Translations under genes and position numbers: made by a program
DNA from: an uncultured Victivallales bacterium
GTDB taxonomy: Bacteria > Verrucomicrobiota > Lentisphaeria > Oligosphaerales > JAFGRS01
Assembly (NCBI GenBank): GCA_903834675.1
Contig: CAILKC010000166.1
Location: 1 to 18,968, forward strand
DNA: 18,968 bases
Reading direction: 5' to 3'
Notes under the pieces: model-generated
What the model saw: only the letters and a program-made list of their open reading frames with translations
Told to the model about the DNA's origin: nothing
The model's database searches: none
Shown: piece by piece, positions 1 through 8,857 of the stretch
Layout: every line of letters begins with the position of its first letter
How positions within the stretch are numbered: position 1 is the first letter of the stretch

Positions 1-1
1 C

Positions 2-1399
2 GAGGCGTTGCCGAAGTTGAAGGTCGTGATCCGGGCCGGCGCCGGCTACGATACCATTGATACGAAGTACGCGCGGCGGCGCGGGGTGGACGTGATGAAC
101 ACGCCCGGGGCCAATGCCAACGGGGTGGCCGAGGAAGTCTTCGCCCTGGCCCTGGCGTACTACCGGCATGTGGTGCCGGGTGACGTGACGACACGGGCGG
201 GCAAGTGGGAGAAGAAGAAGTTCATGGGCCGGGAGCTGCACCGCAAGACGCTGGGCCTGGTGGGCCTGGGCAACATCGGGCAGCTGGTCGCCAAGCGCAG
301 CTCCGGCTTCGAGATGCGTTTGCTGGCTTTCGACCCCGTGGTCAGCGCCAACAAGGCCGAGGATCTGGGGGTGAAGTTGGTCGATCTCGAAACCCTGTTC
401 GCCGAGTCCGACATCGTTACCTTGCACGTCCCGGAGAACAACGAGACCCGCGGTATGGTCAACAGCAAACTGCTGGCGCGGATGAAGAAGGGGGCAGTGC
501 TGATCAACTGCGCGCGCTCCGGCATCATCAACGAAGCGGACCTGCGGGCCGCCAAGAAAGACAAGAACCTGGGCTTCTGCAATGACGTATACGAGGCGGA
601 TGAGGCCGGTCCGAAGAGCGTGGCAGACATTGCCGATGTGATGTTGCCGCATCTTGGGGCGAACACGCTCGAAGCGAATTTGACCGCCGCCCGCCGCGCC
701 GCCGAGCAACTCATCGCCTATGTCGAGAAGGGGGTCACCACCTACGTGGTCAACAAGGGGGTGCCAGACGGTCTGGACGAGGATTACCAGCAACTGGCCT
801 ACTACGTCGCCCTGGTGGCTCGCAGCTACCTGGGCTGCGGGCGGCCGGTGCATCAGATCAAGTGCAGCTTCTACGGCACTCTTGGGCCGTTCGCCAAGTG
901 GTTCCTGCCGCCGATCTGCGCCGCTCTCTCGCCCGAGTTTGACCCCCTGCAGGATCCCGAGGAAGCCCGCATGTTTCTGGCGGACCGTGGCATCGAGATC
1001 GAGATCCGCGACGCGGACGAGTGCAAGCACTACGACAACAGCATGACCATCGACCTGGCCGAAGGCGGCAACGCCATCGGCCGAGTCAGCGTGCGCGGCA
1101 CCATCGCCGAAGGCAATATCATGATCTCTCGGATCAACGACTTCGACCGGCTGTACTTCGTGCCTAAGGGGCATGCGCTGGTGGTGCAGTACGCGGACCG
1201 TCCGGGGGTTCTGGCCCGCATCACCAGCGCCTGCGCGGCAGCGAATCTGAACATCGAGGACATCCGGGCGCCGCGGGACAGCAGCAAGCAGAAGGCGATT
1301 GCGGTGCTGAAGACCAATGGACCCGTGCCGCCAGAAGTAGTGGAACGCATCCAACGCGAGACTCAGGCGGAAGTGGCGTTTGCAATGACGGCGCTGTGA
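2..1399 (+). CDS. serA: D-3-phosphoglycerate dehydrogenase, 5'-truncated by window edge
   Basis: The enzyme oxidises 3-phosphoglycerate to 3-phosphohydroxypyruvate with NAD+, the first step of serine synthesis in the cytoplasm. The frame is open from base 2. The first possible start is a TTG that sits inside the conserved LPKLKVVIRAGAGYDTID segment, so the true start lies upstream and roughly 60 residues are missing (estimate from the family). Visible are the Rossmann fingerprint GLVGLGNIGQ, the substrate-site Arg region INCARSGIINEADL, and the catalytic His in LPHLGANTLEA. After the catalytic part comes an intervening region of about 120 residues, then a C-terminal ACT-type domain (HALVVQYADRPGVLARI), the usual serine-sensing module. 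This is the long, allosteric form of the family. The next gene, also amino-acid biosynthetic, starts 190 bp downstream on the same strand. Confidence 0.93.
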   Translation, partial: EALPKLKVVIRAGAGYDTIDTKYARRRGVDVMNTPGANANGVAEEVFALALAYYRHVVPGDVTTRAGKWEKKKFMGRELHRKTLGLVGLGNIGQLVAKRSSGFEMRLLAFDPVVSANKAEDLGVKLVDLETLFAESDIVTLHVPENNETRGMVNSKLLARMKKGAVLINCARSGIINEADLRAAKKDKNLGFCNDVYEADEAGPKSVADIADVMLPHLGANTLEANLTAARRAAEQLIAYVEKGVTTYVVNKGVPDGLDEDYQQLAYYVALVARSYLGCGRPVHQIKCSFYGTLGPFAKWFLPPICAALSPEFDPLQDPEEARMFLADRGIEIEIRDADECKHYDNSMTIDLAEGGNAIGRVSVRGTIAEGNIMISRINDFDRLYFVPKGHALVVQYADRPGVLARITSACAAANLNIEDIRAPRDSSKQKAIAVLKTNGPVPPEVVERIQRETQAEVAFAMTAL

Positions 1400-1478
1400 A
1401 CGCCGCTTCAGGCGTCAGTCGACCCACATTGAGTGATGTGTCCGGGGCTGTCGACCGGTGGGAATTGCGGCGGCAGAA

Positions 1479-1487
1479 TGCTATAGT
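1479..1487 (+). promoter_or_regulatory. possible extended -10 promoter upstream of leuB
   Basis: The sequence TG-C-TATAGT fits an extended -10 element and lies about 100 bp before the leuB start, in the 190-bp gap after serA. No good -35 hexamer is visible at 16-18 bp. The assignment is an inference from sequence alone. Confidence 0.3.
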
Positions 1488-1589
1488 GGACGGCTTTGCG
1501 CGAGGTGATGGTCCAGGCGCATTGAGAGAACCGTACGGGCGTCCGGTTTTCGTGACGTGGAGCAGCAGCGCCCACAGGCGGAGGACGTT

Positions 1590-2729
1590 ATGGTGGCGAA
1601 AGTGAAGAAGGCGAAGATCAGGAAGACCTACAAGCTGGCCGTCATCGGCGGCGACGGCACGGGCCCCGAAGTGGTTGCCGAGGGCTTGAAGGTCTTGCAC
1701 GCGACCGCCAGCCGCTATGGCTTCGGCCTCGCCACCCAGGACTACGATTTCGGCGGCGCTCGCTATCTGCGGACCGGCGAGGCGCTGCCGGAAGGCGCGG
1801 TGGCGGAGTTGAAGCAGTTCGACGCCATTTATCTTGGCGCCATCGGCCATCCGGACGTCAAGCCTGGCATCCTCGAGAAGGGCATCCTGTTGCGCCTGCG
1901 TTTTGACCTCGATCAGTACATCAACCTCCGGCCGGTCAAGCTTTTTCCGGGGGTCGAGTGTCCGCTGGTGGGCAAGGGCCCGGAGCACATCGACTACGTG
2001 GTCGTGCGCGAGAACACGGGCGATCTGTACACCGGCGCCGGCGGTTTCAGCATGAAAGGCACCCCCCACGAAGTCGCCATCCAGACCGCCGTCTACACGC
2101 GCTTCCAGGTCGAGCGCTGCCTGCGCTACTCGTTTGAGCAGGTACGCCGTCGGCACAGTGCCGAGGCGCCCTGGCGCGGCCTCACTGATGCGGACCGCCA
2201 GGCGGGCAAGATCGGCAAGCTCACGCTCTGCGGCAAGACTAACGTCCTGACCTACGTCTACGACCTCTGGGAACGGGCCTACTACGAGGTCGCCGCCGAG
2301 TATCCGGACGTGAAGACGGACTACTGCCACGTGGACGCCACCTGCATGTGGATGGTGAAGAACCCGGAATGGTTTGACGTGATCGTGACCGGCAACATGT
2401 TCGGCGACATCATCACCGATCTCGGCGCCATCACCCAGGGCGGTATGGGCATTGCCGCGGGCGGCAACATCAACCCCGGCGGCGTCAGCATGTTCGAGCC
2501 CATCGGCGGCAGCGCCCCGAAGTACACCGGCCTGGGCGTCATCAACCCCCTGGCGGCCATCTGCTCTGGCGCGATGCTCCTCGAAGAACTTGGCGAGACG
2601 GCGGCGGCACAGGCGATAGAGAAGGCGGTTGCCTTTGTAACCGCCAAGAAGATGAAGTCGATGGCGGCCGGCCGCATGGGTTACTCCACCAGCCAGGTCG
2701 GCGACTTGGTCATCGACAACCTCGCCTGA
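1590..2729 (+). CDS. leuB: 3-isopropylmalate dehydrogenase family protein
   Basis: This is a cytoplasmic NAD(P)-dependent beta-decarboxylating dehydrogenase, most likely making 2-oxo-isocaproate in leucine synthesis. I chose the ATG at 1590 (379 aa) because GGAGGA lies 4 bp before it. The frame extends up to a GTG at 1557 that has no such site. Motifs, numbered from this start: IGGDGTGPEV near residue 20, the Arg-rich substrate loop RLRFDLDQYINLRP (102-115), ENTGDLYTG (141-149), the catalytic Lys in GKTNVL (K216), D249 in HVDATCMW, and the family signature NMFGDIITDLGA with metal ligands D273 and D277. The N-terminus carries a short Lys-rich extension. Tartrate or homoisocitrate dehydrogenases share these motifs, so exact substrate is inferred. 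Whether it is co-transcribed with serA is unclear. Confidence 0.85.
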   Translation: MVAKVKKAKIRKTYKLAVIGGDGTGPEVVAEGLKVLHATASRYGFGLATQDYDFGGARYLRTGEALPEGAVAELKQFDAIYLGAIGHPDVKPGILEKGILLRLRFDLDQYINLRPVKLFPGVECPLVGKGPEHIDYVVVRENTGDLYTGAGGFSMKGTPHEVAIQTAVYTRFQVERCLRYSFEQVRRRHSAEAPWRGLTDADRQAGKIGKLTLCGKTNVLTYVYDLWERAYYEVAAEYPDVKTDYCHVDATCMWMVKNPEWFDVIVTGNMFGDIITDLGAITQGGMGIAAGGNINPGGVSMFEPIGGSAPKYTGLGVINPLAAICSGAMLLEELGETAAAQAIEKAVAFVTAKKMKSMAAGRMGYSTSQVGDLVIDNLA

Positions 2730-3032
2730 CGACCCCCGGGCCAGGAACCGCGGCGCCTCGGCATCCGACTATGTCGAGGCTGTCCGTGGTGATCACGAGG
2801 GCTGGCCCCTGTCCGTCGCGGCCAGGCCAAGGCAAAGCATCTTGGCGCGCGTTCACGGGCCGAGATGGCCTCTTCCGTTCGGCCAACCCGTCAGGGGTTC
2901 GTCCGCGGTTGCGGCCCCTTCGTCCGAGGCTACATTAGCTTCTATGGTGTACGTCTTGGGCGGCTCCGTACCAGGGATTCGGTCGGCCGCGCCAATTGCC
3001 CGCCTGTCGGTCCGCCACTGTGGAGAGTCCGC
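2730..3032 (+). other. intergenic gap, no gene or clear signal seen
   Basis: These 303 bp separate leuB from the Sel1-repeat gene. The frame of the Sel1 gene is open back to 2865. However, this upstream part lacks Sel1 character, and the ribosome site and signal peptide favour the start at 3033. I see no convincing terminator hairpin or promoter. Confidence 0.4.
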
Positions 3033-4370
3033 ATGCGAGCCTTCCGCCCAGTCCTGATTATCGCGGGCGCTGCTTGGCTGGTGGCGTTGCCGCCGGCCGC
3101 GGGGTTCAGCCTGTGGCCTTTCGGTAAAACGCACAAGGGGCCTCAGCCCACCGCGAAGGTCACCGAACCGAAAGATGTGCCGAAGGAGAAGCCGGCAGCG
3201 GCTGACACGCCGTCCATCGATCGGCTCGAGAAGCTGGCCAAGGAAGGCAGTTCCGGGGCGCAGTTGGCCTTGGGAAAGCTGTACTTTGAGGGCACGGAAG
3301 GGGTAAAGAAGAACCCCAAGAAGGCGGCGGCGTGGTTTCGGAAGGCCGCCGAGCAGGGCAATGCCCGCGGCATGTTCAACCTCGGCGTCTGCTATGACGG
3401 CGGGGTCGGGGTCGACAAAGACGTGCCGAAGGCCATGGAGTGGTACCGAAAGGCTGCCGACCTGGACATCCCCGAAGCCCAGTTGAACCTCGCTCTCATG
3501 CTGGAGGAACGCGGCAAGCAGGCCGAAGCGCTGGTCTACTATCGCAGGCTGGCCGACCGCGGCGGACAAACCGGCGCCATGCGCAAGACCGCGGACCTGC
3601 TCATGAGCGGCAAAGCCGGCGCCAAACAGCCCGCCGAAGCGGCGCGCTACCTCAAGACCGCCGCCGAACGCGGCGACAGCCGAGCCCAAGTGCGCCTGGC
3701 CAACTGCTACCAGCGTGGCGAGGGGGTCCCGGTCGACTACCGAGAGATGCTCGGGCTGCTGTCGCTGGCAGCCCAGGACGGCGACCCTGAGGCACAGGCC
3801 AAACTGGGGTACTGCTATGCCAAAGGGATGGGCACAGCCCCCAACTCTGACATCGCCTTGCGCTGGTACGAGCGCAGCGCGGAGGCAGGCTACGCAACCG
3901 GGCAGGTGCATCTGGGGAATTGCTATCTTCAGGGGCAAGGCACCGAGCGCGATGTCGTCAAGGCGGTCAAGTGGTTTCGCCAGGCCGCCGAGCAGGGCGA
4001 CTCCATGGGGGAATTCAGCCTTGGGGTGGCCTACGAAAGGGGCTACGGCGTCGCGGCTGATCCCGCCGCCGCCGTCATGTGGTACCGCCGGTCTGCTGAG
4101 CAGGGCTATGCGCTGGCCGAGTACAACCTCGGCCTGGCCTGCCAGGAGGGCATGGGCGTGGGCCAGGACCTGACCGAAGCAGCGCGCTGGTTCGCGGCAG
4201 CCGCGCAGCAGGGCTCTCCCGAGGCCCTGGCGGCACTCGGTCAGTGCTTCTTGCAGGGCCGCGGCCTGCCCCTGGACCGCGACAAGGCCCGCGACTGTTT
4301 CAGCCGGGCCGCCAAGATGGGCTCGGCCGATGCGGCAGAAGCCCTCAAGACGCATTTCAGACAGCCCTAG
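3033..4370 (+). CDS. secreted Sel1-repeat (TPR-like) protein
   Basis: This 445-residue protein is built from tandem Sel1-like repeats, alpha-helical hairpins that usually act as protein-protein interaction scaffolds, often in bacterial envelope signalling. The ATG at 3033 is preferred over an in-frame ATG at 2865: GGAGAG lies 5 bp upstream and the protein then opens with a signal peptide (MRAFRP, then a hydrophobic stretch to about residue 25 ending in PPAAG). A Lys/Pro-rich linker (about 31-60) leads into ten repeats of about 36 residues, each close to A-x-x-x-LG-x-x-Y-x-x-G-x-GV-x-x-D-x-x-KA-x-x-W(F/Y)RKAAEQG. Repeats 3 and 4 are the most degenerate. The C-terminus ends soon after the last repeat. 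panB begins 48 bp downstream on the same strand, so it may be co-transcribed. The partner is unknown. Confidence 0.88.
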   Translation: MRAFRPVLIIAGAAWLVALPPAAGFSLWPFGKTHKGPQPTAKVTEPKDVPKEKPAAADTPSIDRLEKLAKEGSSGAQLALGKLYFEGTEGVKKNPKKAAAWFRKAAEQGNARGMFNLGVCYDGGVGVDKDVPKAMEWYRKAADLDIPEAQLNLALMLEERGKQAEALVYYRRLADRGGQTGAMRKTADLLMSGKAGAKQPAEAARYLKTAAERGDSRAQVRLANCYQRGEGVPVDYREMLGLLSLAAQDGDPEAQAKLGYCYAKGMGTAPNSDIALRWYERSAEAGYATGQVHLGNCYLQGQGTERDVVKAVKWFRQAAEQGDSMGEFSLGVAYERGYGVAADPAAAVMWYRRSAEQGYALAEYNLGLACQEGMGVGQDLTEAARWFAAAAQQGSPEALAALGQCFLQGRGLPLDRDKARDCFSRAAKMGSADAAEALKTHFRQP

Positions 4371-4418
4371 CAGCGGGCGCTGCCCCGTAGGGTTGCCTGC
4401 CGACGCGGAGAAACCAGC

Positions 4419-5237
4419 ATGAGCAGCAGCGCTGAGGTCAACAAGGTCGGTGTACGGCAGATTCGCAAGTGGACCGCCGAGGGTCGGCGCCTGGTCGCGG
4501 TCACGGCCTATGACGCCCTCATGGCTCGACTGGCAGACCAGTCGGGCGTCGATCTGATCTTGGTGGGCGACTCGCTGGGGATGACCATGCTGGGTTACGA
4601 GACGACGATTCCCGTGACCCTGCGCGACTGCCTGCACCACACGGCGGCAGTCAAGCGTGGGGTGAAGCGCGCCATGGTGGTGGCGGACATGCCGTTTCTG
4701 ACGTACCAGATCAGCCCCGAGCAAGCCCTGCGCAACGCCGGACGGCTGCTGCAGGAAGCGGGGGCGGACGCGGTCAAGCTGGAAGGGGGCGAGCGCCTGG
4801 CGCCGACCATCCGTCGACTGGTCGAGTGTGGCATTCCCGTGTTGGGCCACATCGGCATCTTGCCGCAGTCGGTCAAGGCAGAGGGCGGCTACCATGTGCA
4901 GGGACGCACGCCGGAATCGGCCGCCCAGATCCGCCGCGACGCCGCCGCGGTGCAGGACGCCGGCGCCTTCGCCATGGTGCTGGAGGGGCTTCCCTTGGGG
5001 CTGAGTCAGGAGATCTCGAGTGCCAGCCAGATCCTTACCATCGGCATCGGGGCCGGGCCGCATTGCGGCGGTCAGATACAGGTCCTGCACGATATCCTCG
5101 GGCTGTTTGAGGATTTCGTGCCGCACCACACCAAGCGTTACGCCGCGGTAGCCGACCAGGTCCGCCAGGCGCTGGCGGCGTATCGCGACGAGGTCCGCGG
5201 TGGCAGTTTCCCGACCGAGGAGCAGTCGTTCCGATGA
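4419..5237 (+). CDS. panB: 3-methyl-2-oxobutanoate hydroxymethyltransferase
   Basis: PanB transfers a hydroxymethyl group from 5,10-methylene-tetrahydrofolate to 2-oxoisovalerate, giving ketopantoate, the first committed step of pantothenate and CoA synthesis in the cytoplasm. The 272-residue length is normal. The motifs correspond to known PanB metal and catalytic sites: VGDSLGM (D51), VVADMPF (D90), KLEGG (E122) and the catalytic Glu in MVLEGLP (E189). HIGILPQSV and IGIGAGPHCGGQIQVLHD are also present. A GGAG site lies 8 bp before the ATG. The stop overlaps the panC start by 4 bp (ATGA), so the two genes are probably translationally coupled. The upstream neighbour is the Sel1-repeat gene, 48 bp away. 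Confidence 0.96.
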   Translation: MSSSAEVNKVGVRQIRKWTAEGRRLVAVTAYDALMARLADQSGVDLILVGDSLGMTMLGYETTIPVTLRDCLHHTAAVKRGVKRAMVVADMPFLTYQISPEQALRNAGRLLQEAGADAVKLEGGERLAPTIRRLVECGIPVLGHIGILPQSVKAEGGYHVQGRTPESAAQIRRDAAAVQDAGAFAMVLEGLPLGLSQEISSASQILTIGIGAGPHCGGQIQVLHDILGLFEDFVPHHTKRYAAVADQVRQALAAYRDEVRGGSFPTEEQSFR

Positions 5238-6076
5238 CCATCTGTCGTACGATCGGGGAGATGCGGGCCCAAGTGCGCGAGTGGCGTCAGGCCGGGCTGA
5301 GGGTCGGCTTGGTGCCCACCATGGGCTACCTGCACGAGGGCCACCTGTCGCTGGTCGACCTGGCGGCCCAGCGGGCCGAGCGGGTGGTGCTGAGCCTCTA
5401 CGTCAATCCGACCCAGTTCGGTCCCGGCGAAGACCTCGATAAGTACCCGCGCGACGTGCCACGCGATGAGGCCATGTGCCGGCAGCGCGGCGTGCAGGCG
5501 CTGTTCTACCCGGACAGCCGGGCCATGTATGCGCCGACTCACAGCACCTGGGTGGTGGTTGAGGGGCTGACCGACACCCTGTGCGGGCGCTCCCGTCCCG
5601 GGCACTTCCGCGGCGTCAGCACCGTGGTTGCGAAGCTATTCAACATCGTGCAGCCAGACGTCGCTGTGTTCGGGCGCAAGGACGCCCAGCAGGTCCTGGT
5701 CATTCAGCGCCTGGTTCGCGATCTCGACCAGCCCGTCGAGATCATCGTGGCGCCGATAGTGCGTGAGGCGGACGGGTTGGCCATGAGTTCGCGCAATACC
5801 TACCTCACGGCCGACGAGCGCCAGCGTGCCGTCTGCATCTCGCAGGCCTTGCGGGAGGCCGAGCAGCGCCAGGCGCGGGGCGAGTTCGACGCCGCCCTGC
5901 TCTGCCAGCGGGTGTCGGCCATCATCCTGGCGGGCGGCGGCCGGATCGACTACGTCGAGTGCGTGAGCCGCGACACCCTGCAGCCCCTGACCCGCATCGA
6001 CCAGCCGGCGCTGCTCGCGGTGGCGGCGTACTTCGGCAAGACTCGCCTGATCGACAACGCCTATCTCGACGGATGA
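5234..6076 (+). CDS. panC: pantothenate synthetase (pantoate-beta-alanine ligase)
   Basis: PanC joins pantoate and beta-alanine with ATP (via pantoyl-adenylate) to make pantothenate in the cytoplasm. The 280-residue protein shows the HIGH-like motif in PTMGYLHEGHLSL (H34, H37), YVNPTQFGPGEDLDKYPR (57-73), the GRSRPGHFRGVSTVVAKLFNIV block (118-139), FGRKDAQQ (146-153), the KMSKS-like MSSRN (184-188) and the C-terminal RLIDN. The start is fixed by the ATGA overlap with panB. A GAGGAG inside the end of panB, 11 bp upstream, could serve as ribosome site. The gene also ends in an ATGA overlap with the next gene, a hybrid histidine kinase, which is an unusual partner. Confidence 0.96.
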   Translation: MTICRTIGEMRAQVREWRQAGLRVGLVPTMGYLHEGHLSLVDLAAQRAERVVLSLYVNPTQFGPGEDLDKYPRDVPRDEAMCRQRGVQALFYPDSRAMYAPTHSTWVVVEGLTDTLCGRSRPGHFRGVSTVVAKLFNIVQPDVAVFGRKDAQQVLVIQRLVRDLDQPVEIIVAPIVREADGLAMSSRNTYLTADERQRAVCISQALREAEQRQARGEFDAALLCQRVSAIILAGGGRIDYVECVSRDTLQPLTRIDQPALLAVAAYFGKTRLIDNAYLDG

Positions 6077-8382
6077 AGACCTTCCACAAGCTGCTCCTCG
6101 TCGGCATGGGCATAGTCCTGGTACTCGGGCTGGGCCTGCTGCTGACCGTTCGCCAGCTGCGCAGTACAGCCCGGGCGGTAGACCTGCTTTCCCGCACCCA
6201 GAGCCTCCGCGCCGAGGTGCTGCTGACTGCGGCCTATGCTTCCGACCTGGTGACCGCCCGGCAGCGCAACGATGCTTTGGTCGAGCAGGAATCGATCCGC
6301 CTCCTGAACCGCACCGTGGCCCGCGCTACCGAACTGCTCGGGCAGATGCAGGAAGACGACGGCGGCCTCGCCGACCCCGACACCGGCCGCGATGTCCGCG
6401 AGGTCATGGACCTCTGGCAGCTCAGCGGCGACGCCGCCGAGTCCATGATCGCGGGCCGGGCCGTCATGCGCAACCTCGACTTCCTGCGTGACAGTTCAGT
6501 GCGTCTGGCGCAACGGCTGAACCCCATCGTCGCGGCGGCCGAGCGCCGCCGCGAGACCGGCGCGCGGGCCGCCCTGTGGACGCTGCTGTGGGTGTGTCTG
6601 GTGCAAGCTGGCCTGGTCGGACTGGCCCTCTGGCGGCTGCAAGTCGACATCTTCGCCGGCATGGACAGCACGCTGGAAAGCATGCAGTTGCTGGGCAGTG
6701 GCACGCTCTCCCCCGAGGCGACGCTGCCAGAACAGGGCCGCGGCGAGTTCCGCCAGATGACCCGTACCCTCAACCGCTTCCTTGAGCGCATCCGCGAATC
6801 GGACCGCACCAAGGACCGCTTCCTGGCCGCCATGAGTCATGAAATCCGGACCCCCATGAACGGCGTGATCGGCTTCCTGGGGAACCTGCGCGAGACCCCG
6901 CTGAACGAGCAGCAGCGGCAGTATGTCCGCGTCATCGAGTCAAGTGCGCGGAGTCTGTTGCGAGTCCTCAACGAAATCCTGGATTTTTCGAAGCTTGCGG
7001 CGGGGCGTATGGAGCTTGAAGAGGTGGCCTTCGACCTGCCCCGGCTGGCGGAGGACTGCGTGGCCATGGCGCGCCAGTTAGTGCGCTCCAAGCCGGTGAA
7101 GGTCGTGTTCGAGTCGACGGGGCTGGAAGCGGGGGTGATCCGCGGCGATCCGACCCGGCTGCGGCAGATTCTGGATAACCTGCTGGGCAACGCCGCCAAG
7201 TTCACCGAGCGCGGCGAAATCCGACTGCGGATCGAAGCCGTGTCCAGGCCGGAGGAGCGTCTCGAACTGCGCCTGGCCGTCAGCGATACCGGCATCGGCA
7301 TCCCACCGGATCGGCAGCGGGACCTGTTCAAGCCCTTCACCCAGGTAGAGGCAGGCACCACCCGCAAGTATGGCGGCACCGGCCTGGGCTTGTGCATCGC
7401 GGCCAGCCTCACGGACCTCATGGGCGGGCGCCTCAGCGCCGAGAGTCGGCCGGGAGAGGGCAGCACCTTCCACTTCACCTTCGTTAGCCGGTTCGCCCGC
7501 TCCGAGGAGCAGGTCCAACTCTCGGGACACTACCGCATCATTCTGCCACCCGGCGCGCTGCGCAAGTTCTGGGCCCTGCTGGTGGACGATACGCCCACCA
7601 ATCTCTTCCTCATGGAGACCATCTGCCAGAGCATCGGACTACCGTACCGCACCGCCACCAACGGCAAGGAGGCCGTCGAACTGGCGCAGGAACAGAAGTT
7701 CGACCTGATCTTCATGGACATTCAGATGCCCATCATGGATGGCTATACCGCCATCCGCGAGATCCGCAAACTCGACCACAGCGGCGGCACGCAGATCATC
7801 GCCCTCACTGCCAGCGCCTTCCAGGAAGATGTCGACAAGGCCCTCGGAGCCGGCTCCACCGGCTTTCTGGCCAAGCCCTTCGAACGCGACCATCTGCTGC
7901 TCTGTATCGCGCAGCACTTGGATGTGCCCGTGGATCGCGAACTGCGTGAACCGCTCGAGGCGCACGACACCCGCGAAGGCATGCTGGTCCGGCAGATGTA
8001 TGACTTCATGCGCGAGCAGTACCAGATCAGCCTCGGCGAGATCAAGATGATCCTGGCCCAGTCAGTCTCCGACTGGCGCCCCTTGCTGGACGATCTGCGC
8101 GTTTTTGGCCGCCGCGCCGACTGGGACGAAGTACGCACCATCATGCACCGCTTGAAAGGCCAGCTTGCGTCCATCGGCTTGCCGTCGTTCGCGGAGCGCG
8201 CCGGCAGTTTCACCGCCGCGATCCGGGCTGGACAGACCGAGACCCTGCGCGGCGAGATCGAGACCTTTACCGCCGAACTGAGTGCGGTCTTCCTGGCCGT
8301 CGAGCAGGAGGTCACCGTCATGACCGCGGGCGTCGCCAAGAGCCCCCCGTCGCGCCCGGCTGCCCTGGTGCAGCCCAGTTGA
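6073..8382 (+). CDS. membrane hybrid sensor histidine kinase (HisKA-HATPase-REC-HPt)
   Basis: This 769-residue phosphorelay kinase sits in the inner membrane. The ATG at 6073 overlaps the panC stop by 4 bp and starts directly with a membrane segment (about 7-26). An earlier in-frame start at 5959 would lie inside panC. A helical, presumably periplasmic sensor region (about 30-160) with no recognised ligand fold follows, then TM2 (about 166-188) and a HAMP-like linker to about 245. The HisKA box is MSHEIRTPMNG with phospho-acceptor H256. HATPase motifs are N373 (LLGNAAKF), D405 (VSDTGIGIP) and GGTGLGL. The receiver domain has acceptor D549 (IFMDIQMPIMDGY) and Lys in LAKPF. A C-terminal HPt-like domain has H692 in MHRLKGQL. 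All relay residues are present, so it is probably active. No separate response regulator lies nearby, and its signal and output are unknown. Confidence 0.93.
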   Translation: MKTFHKLLLVGMGIVLVLGLGLLLTVRQLRSTARAVDLLSRTQSLRAEVLLTAAYASDLVTARQRNDALVEQESIRLLNRTVARATELLGQMQEDDGGLADPDTGRDVREVMDLWQLSGDAAESMIAGRAVMRNLDFLRDSSVRLAQRLNPIVAAAERRRETGARAALWTLLWVCLVQAGLVGLALWRLQVDIFAGMDSTLESMQLLGSGTLSPEATLPEQGRGEFRQMTRTLNRFLERIRESDRTKDRFLAAMSHEIRTPMNGVIGFLGNLRETPLNEQQRQYVRVIESSARSLLRVLNEILDFSKLAAGRMELEEVAFDLPRLAEDCVAMARQLVRSKPVKVVFESTGLEAGVIRGDPTRLRQILDNLLGNAAKFTERGEIRLRIEAVSRPEERLELRLAVSDTGIGIPPDRQRDLFKPFTQVEAGTTRKYGGTGLGLCIAASLTDLMGGRLSAESRPGEGSTFHFTFVSRFARSEEQVQLSGHYRIILPPGALRKFWALLVDDTPTNLFLMETICQSIGLPYRTATNGKEAVELAQEQKFDLIFMDIQMPIMDGYTAIREIRKLDHSGGTQIIALTASAFQEDVDKALGAGSTGFLAKPFERDHLLLCIAQHLDVPVDRELREPLEAHDTREGMLVRQMYDFMREQYQISLGEIKMILAQSVSDWRPLLDDLRVFGRRADWDEVRTIMHRLKGQLASIGLPSFAERAGSFTAAIRAGQTETLRGEIETFTAELSAVFLAVEQEVTVMTAGVAKSPPSRPAALVQPS

Positions 8383-8444
8383 CGGAAAGGCGACGACGGG
8401 GCCCGCAGAGGGTGCTGTGAGTACCTGGTCCTGTACCCGCTTCT

Positions 8445-8627
8445 GGGCCCGATCTGCAGGCTGAGCTGACGCGCTCAGTCGGCGCTGGGCAGGATGAGTC
8501 TCACCGGACCTTGCATCCCGCTCGGTAGGCTATCCCGCTCGAAGACGCGCTGCCGGGACTCATACGGCGAGACCGGCGGGCATTTTTCGGCCCAGTAGGC
8601 ATCGACTTCAGCGGGCGAGATCGCGTT
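8445..8627 (-). pseudogene. truncated duplicate of the 3' end of the GH106-like glycosidase gene
   Basis: Bases 8445-8627 match 9335-9517 with about 9 mismatches in 183 bp, at a constant offset of 890. The copy contains the last 50 or so codons, the stop (complement of 8475-8477) and about 30 bp of downstream sequence. The reading frame is intact, with changes such as E-T to D-A, L to Q and K to R and several silent ones. That suggests an old paralogue rather than a fresh copy. Upstream of the fragment, homology stops abruptly at 8627 and is replaced by the 30-bp repeat. No start codon or catalytic domain remains, so this is a remnant. Confidence 0.85.
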
Positions 8628-8685
8628 TCGCCTGGTGCCGTTCCCACAGAAGATATTTCGCCTGGTGCCGTTCCCACAGAAGATA
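8626..8685. repeat. two 30-bp tandem units, copy A
   Basis: The units 8626-8655 and 8656-8685 are identical and contain GGTGCCGTTCCCACAGAAGA. On the - strand each encodes the decapeptide NIFCGNGTRR, and the frame runs without a break into the truncated glycosidase tail. Confidence 0.93.
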
Positions 8686-8797
8686 TTACTGATGAATAAC
8701 TTAATAGACGTTTATGGTGCTAAATATGGTCTTATCATCGTTTTCATGTACACGAATACATGCCTAGCGTGATCAGCGACGCCATGCCAGCCCTCCG

Positions 8798-8857
8798 TTT
8801 CACCTGGTGCCGTTCCCACAGAAGATATTTCGCCTGGTGCCGTTCCCACAGAAGATA
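8798..8857. repeat. two 30-bp tandem units, copy B
   Basis: The units 8798-8827 and 8828-8857 repeat the copy A units with a single change (TTTCA for TTTCG at the start of the first). That change creates a TGA stop when read on the - strand. Confidence 0.92.

Noticed and set aside
1221..2330. 369-codon - strand frame opposite serA and leuB
   Set aside because: It covers conserved parts of two recognised genes and shows no family motif of its own.
4368..4396. hairpin between the Sel1 gene and panB as terminator
   Set aside because: The GCAGCG/CGCTGC stem has a 2-nt loop and no T-run, and panB follows closely on the same strand.
2853..5129. 758-codon open frame on the - strand opposite the Sel1 gene and panB
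   Set aside because: It is the antisense shadow of two clear + strand genes; it has no motif and reflects high GC in third positions.
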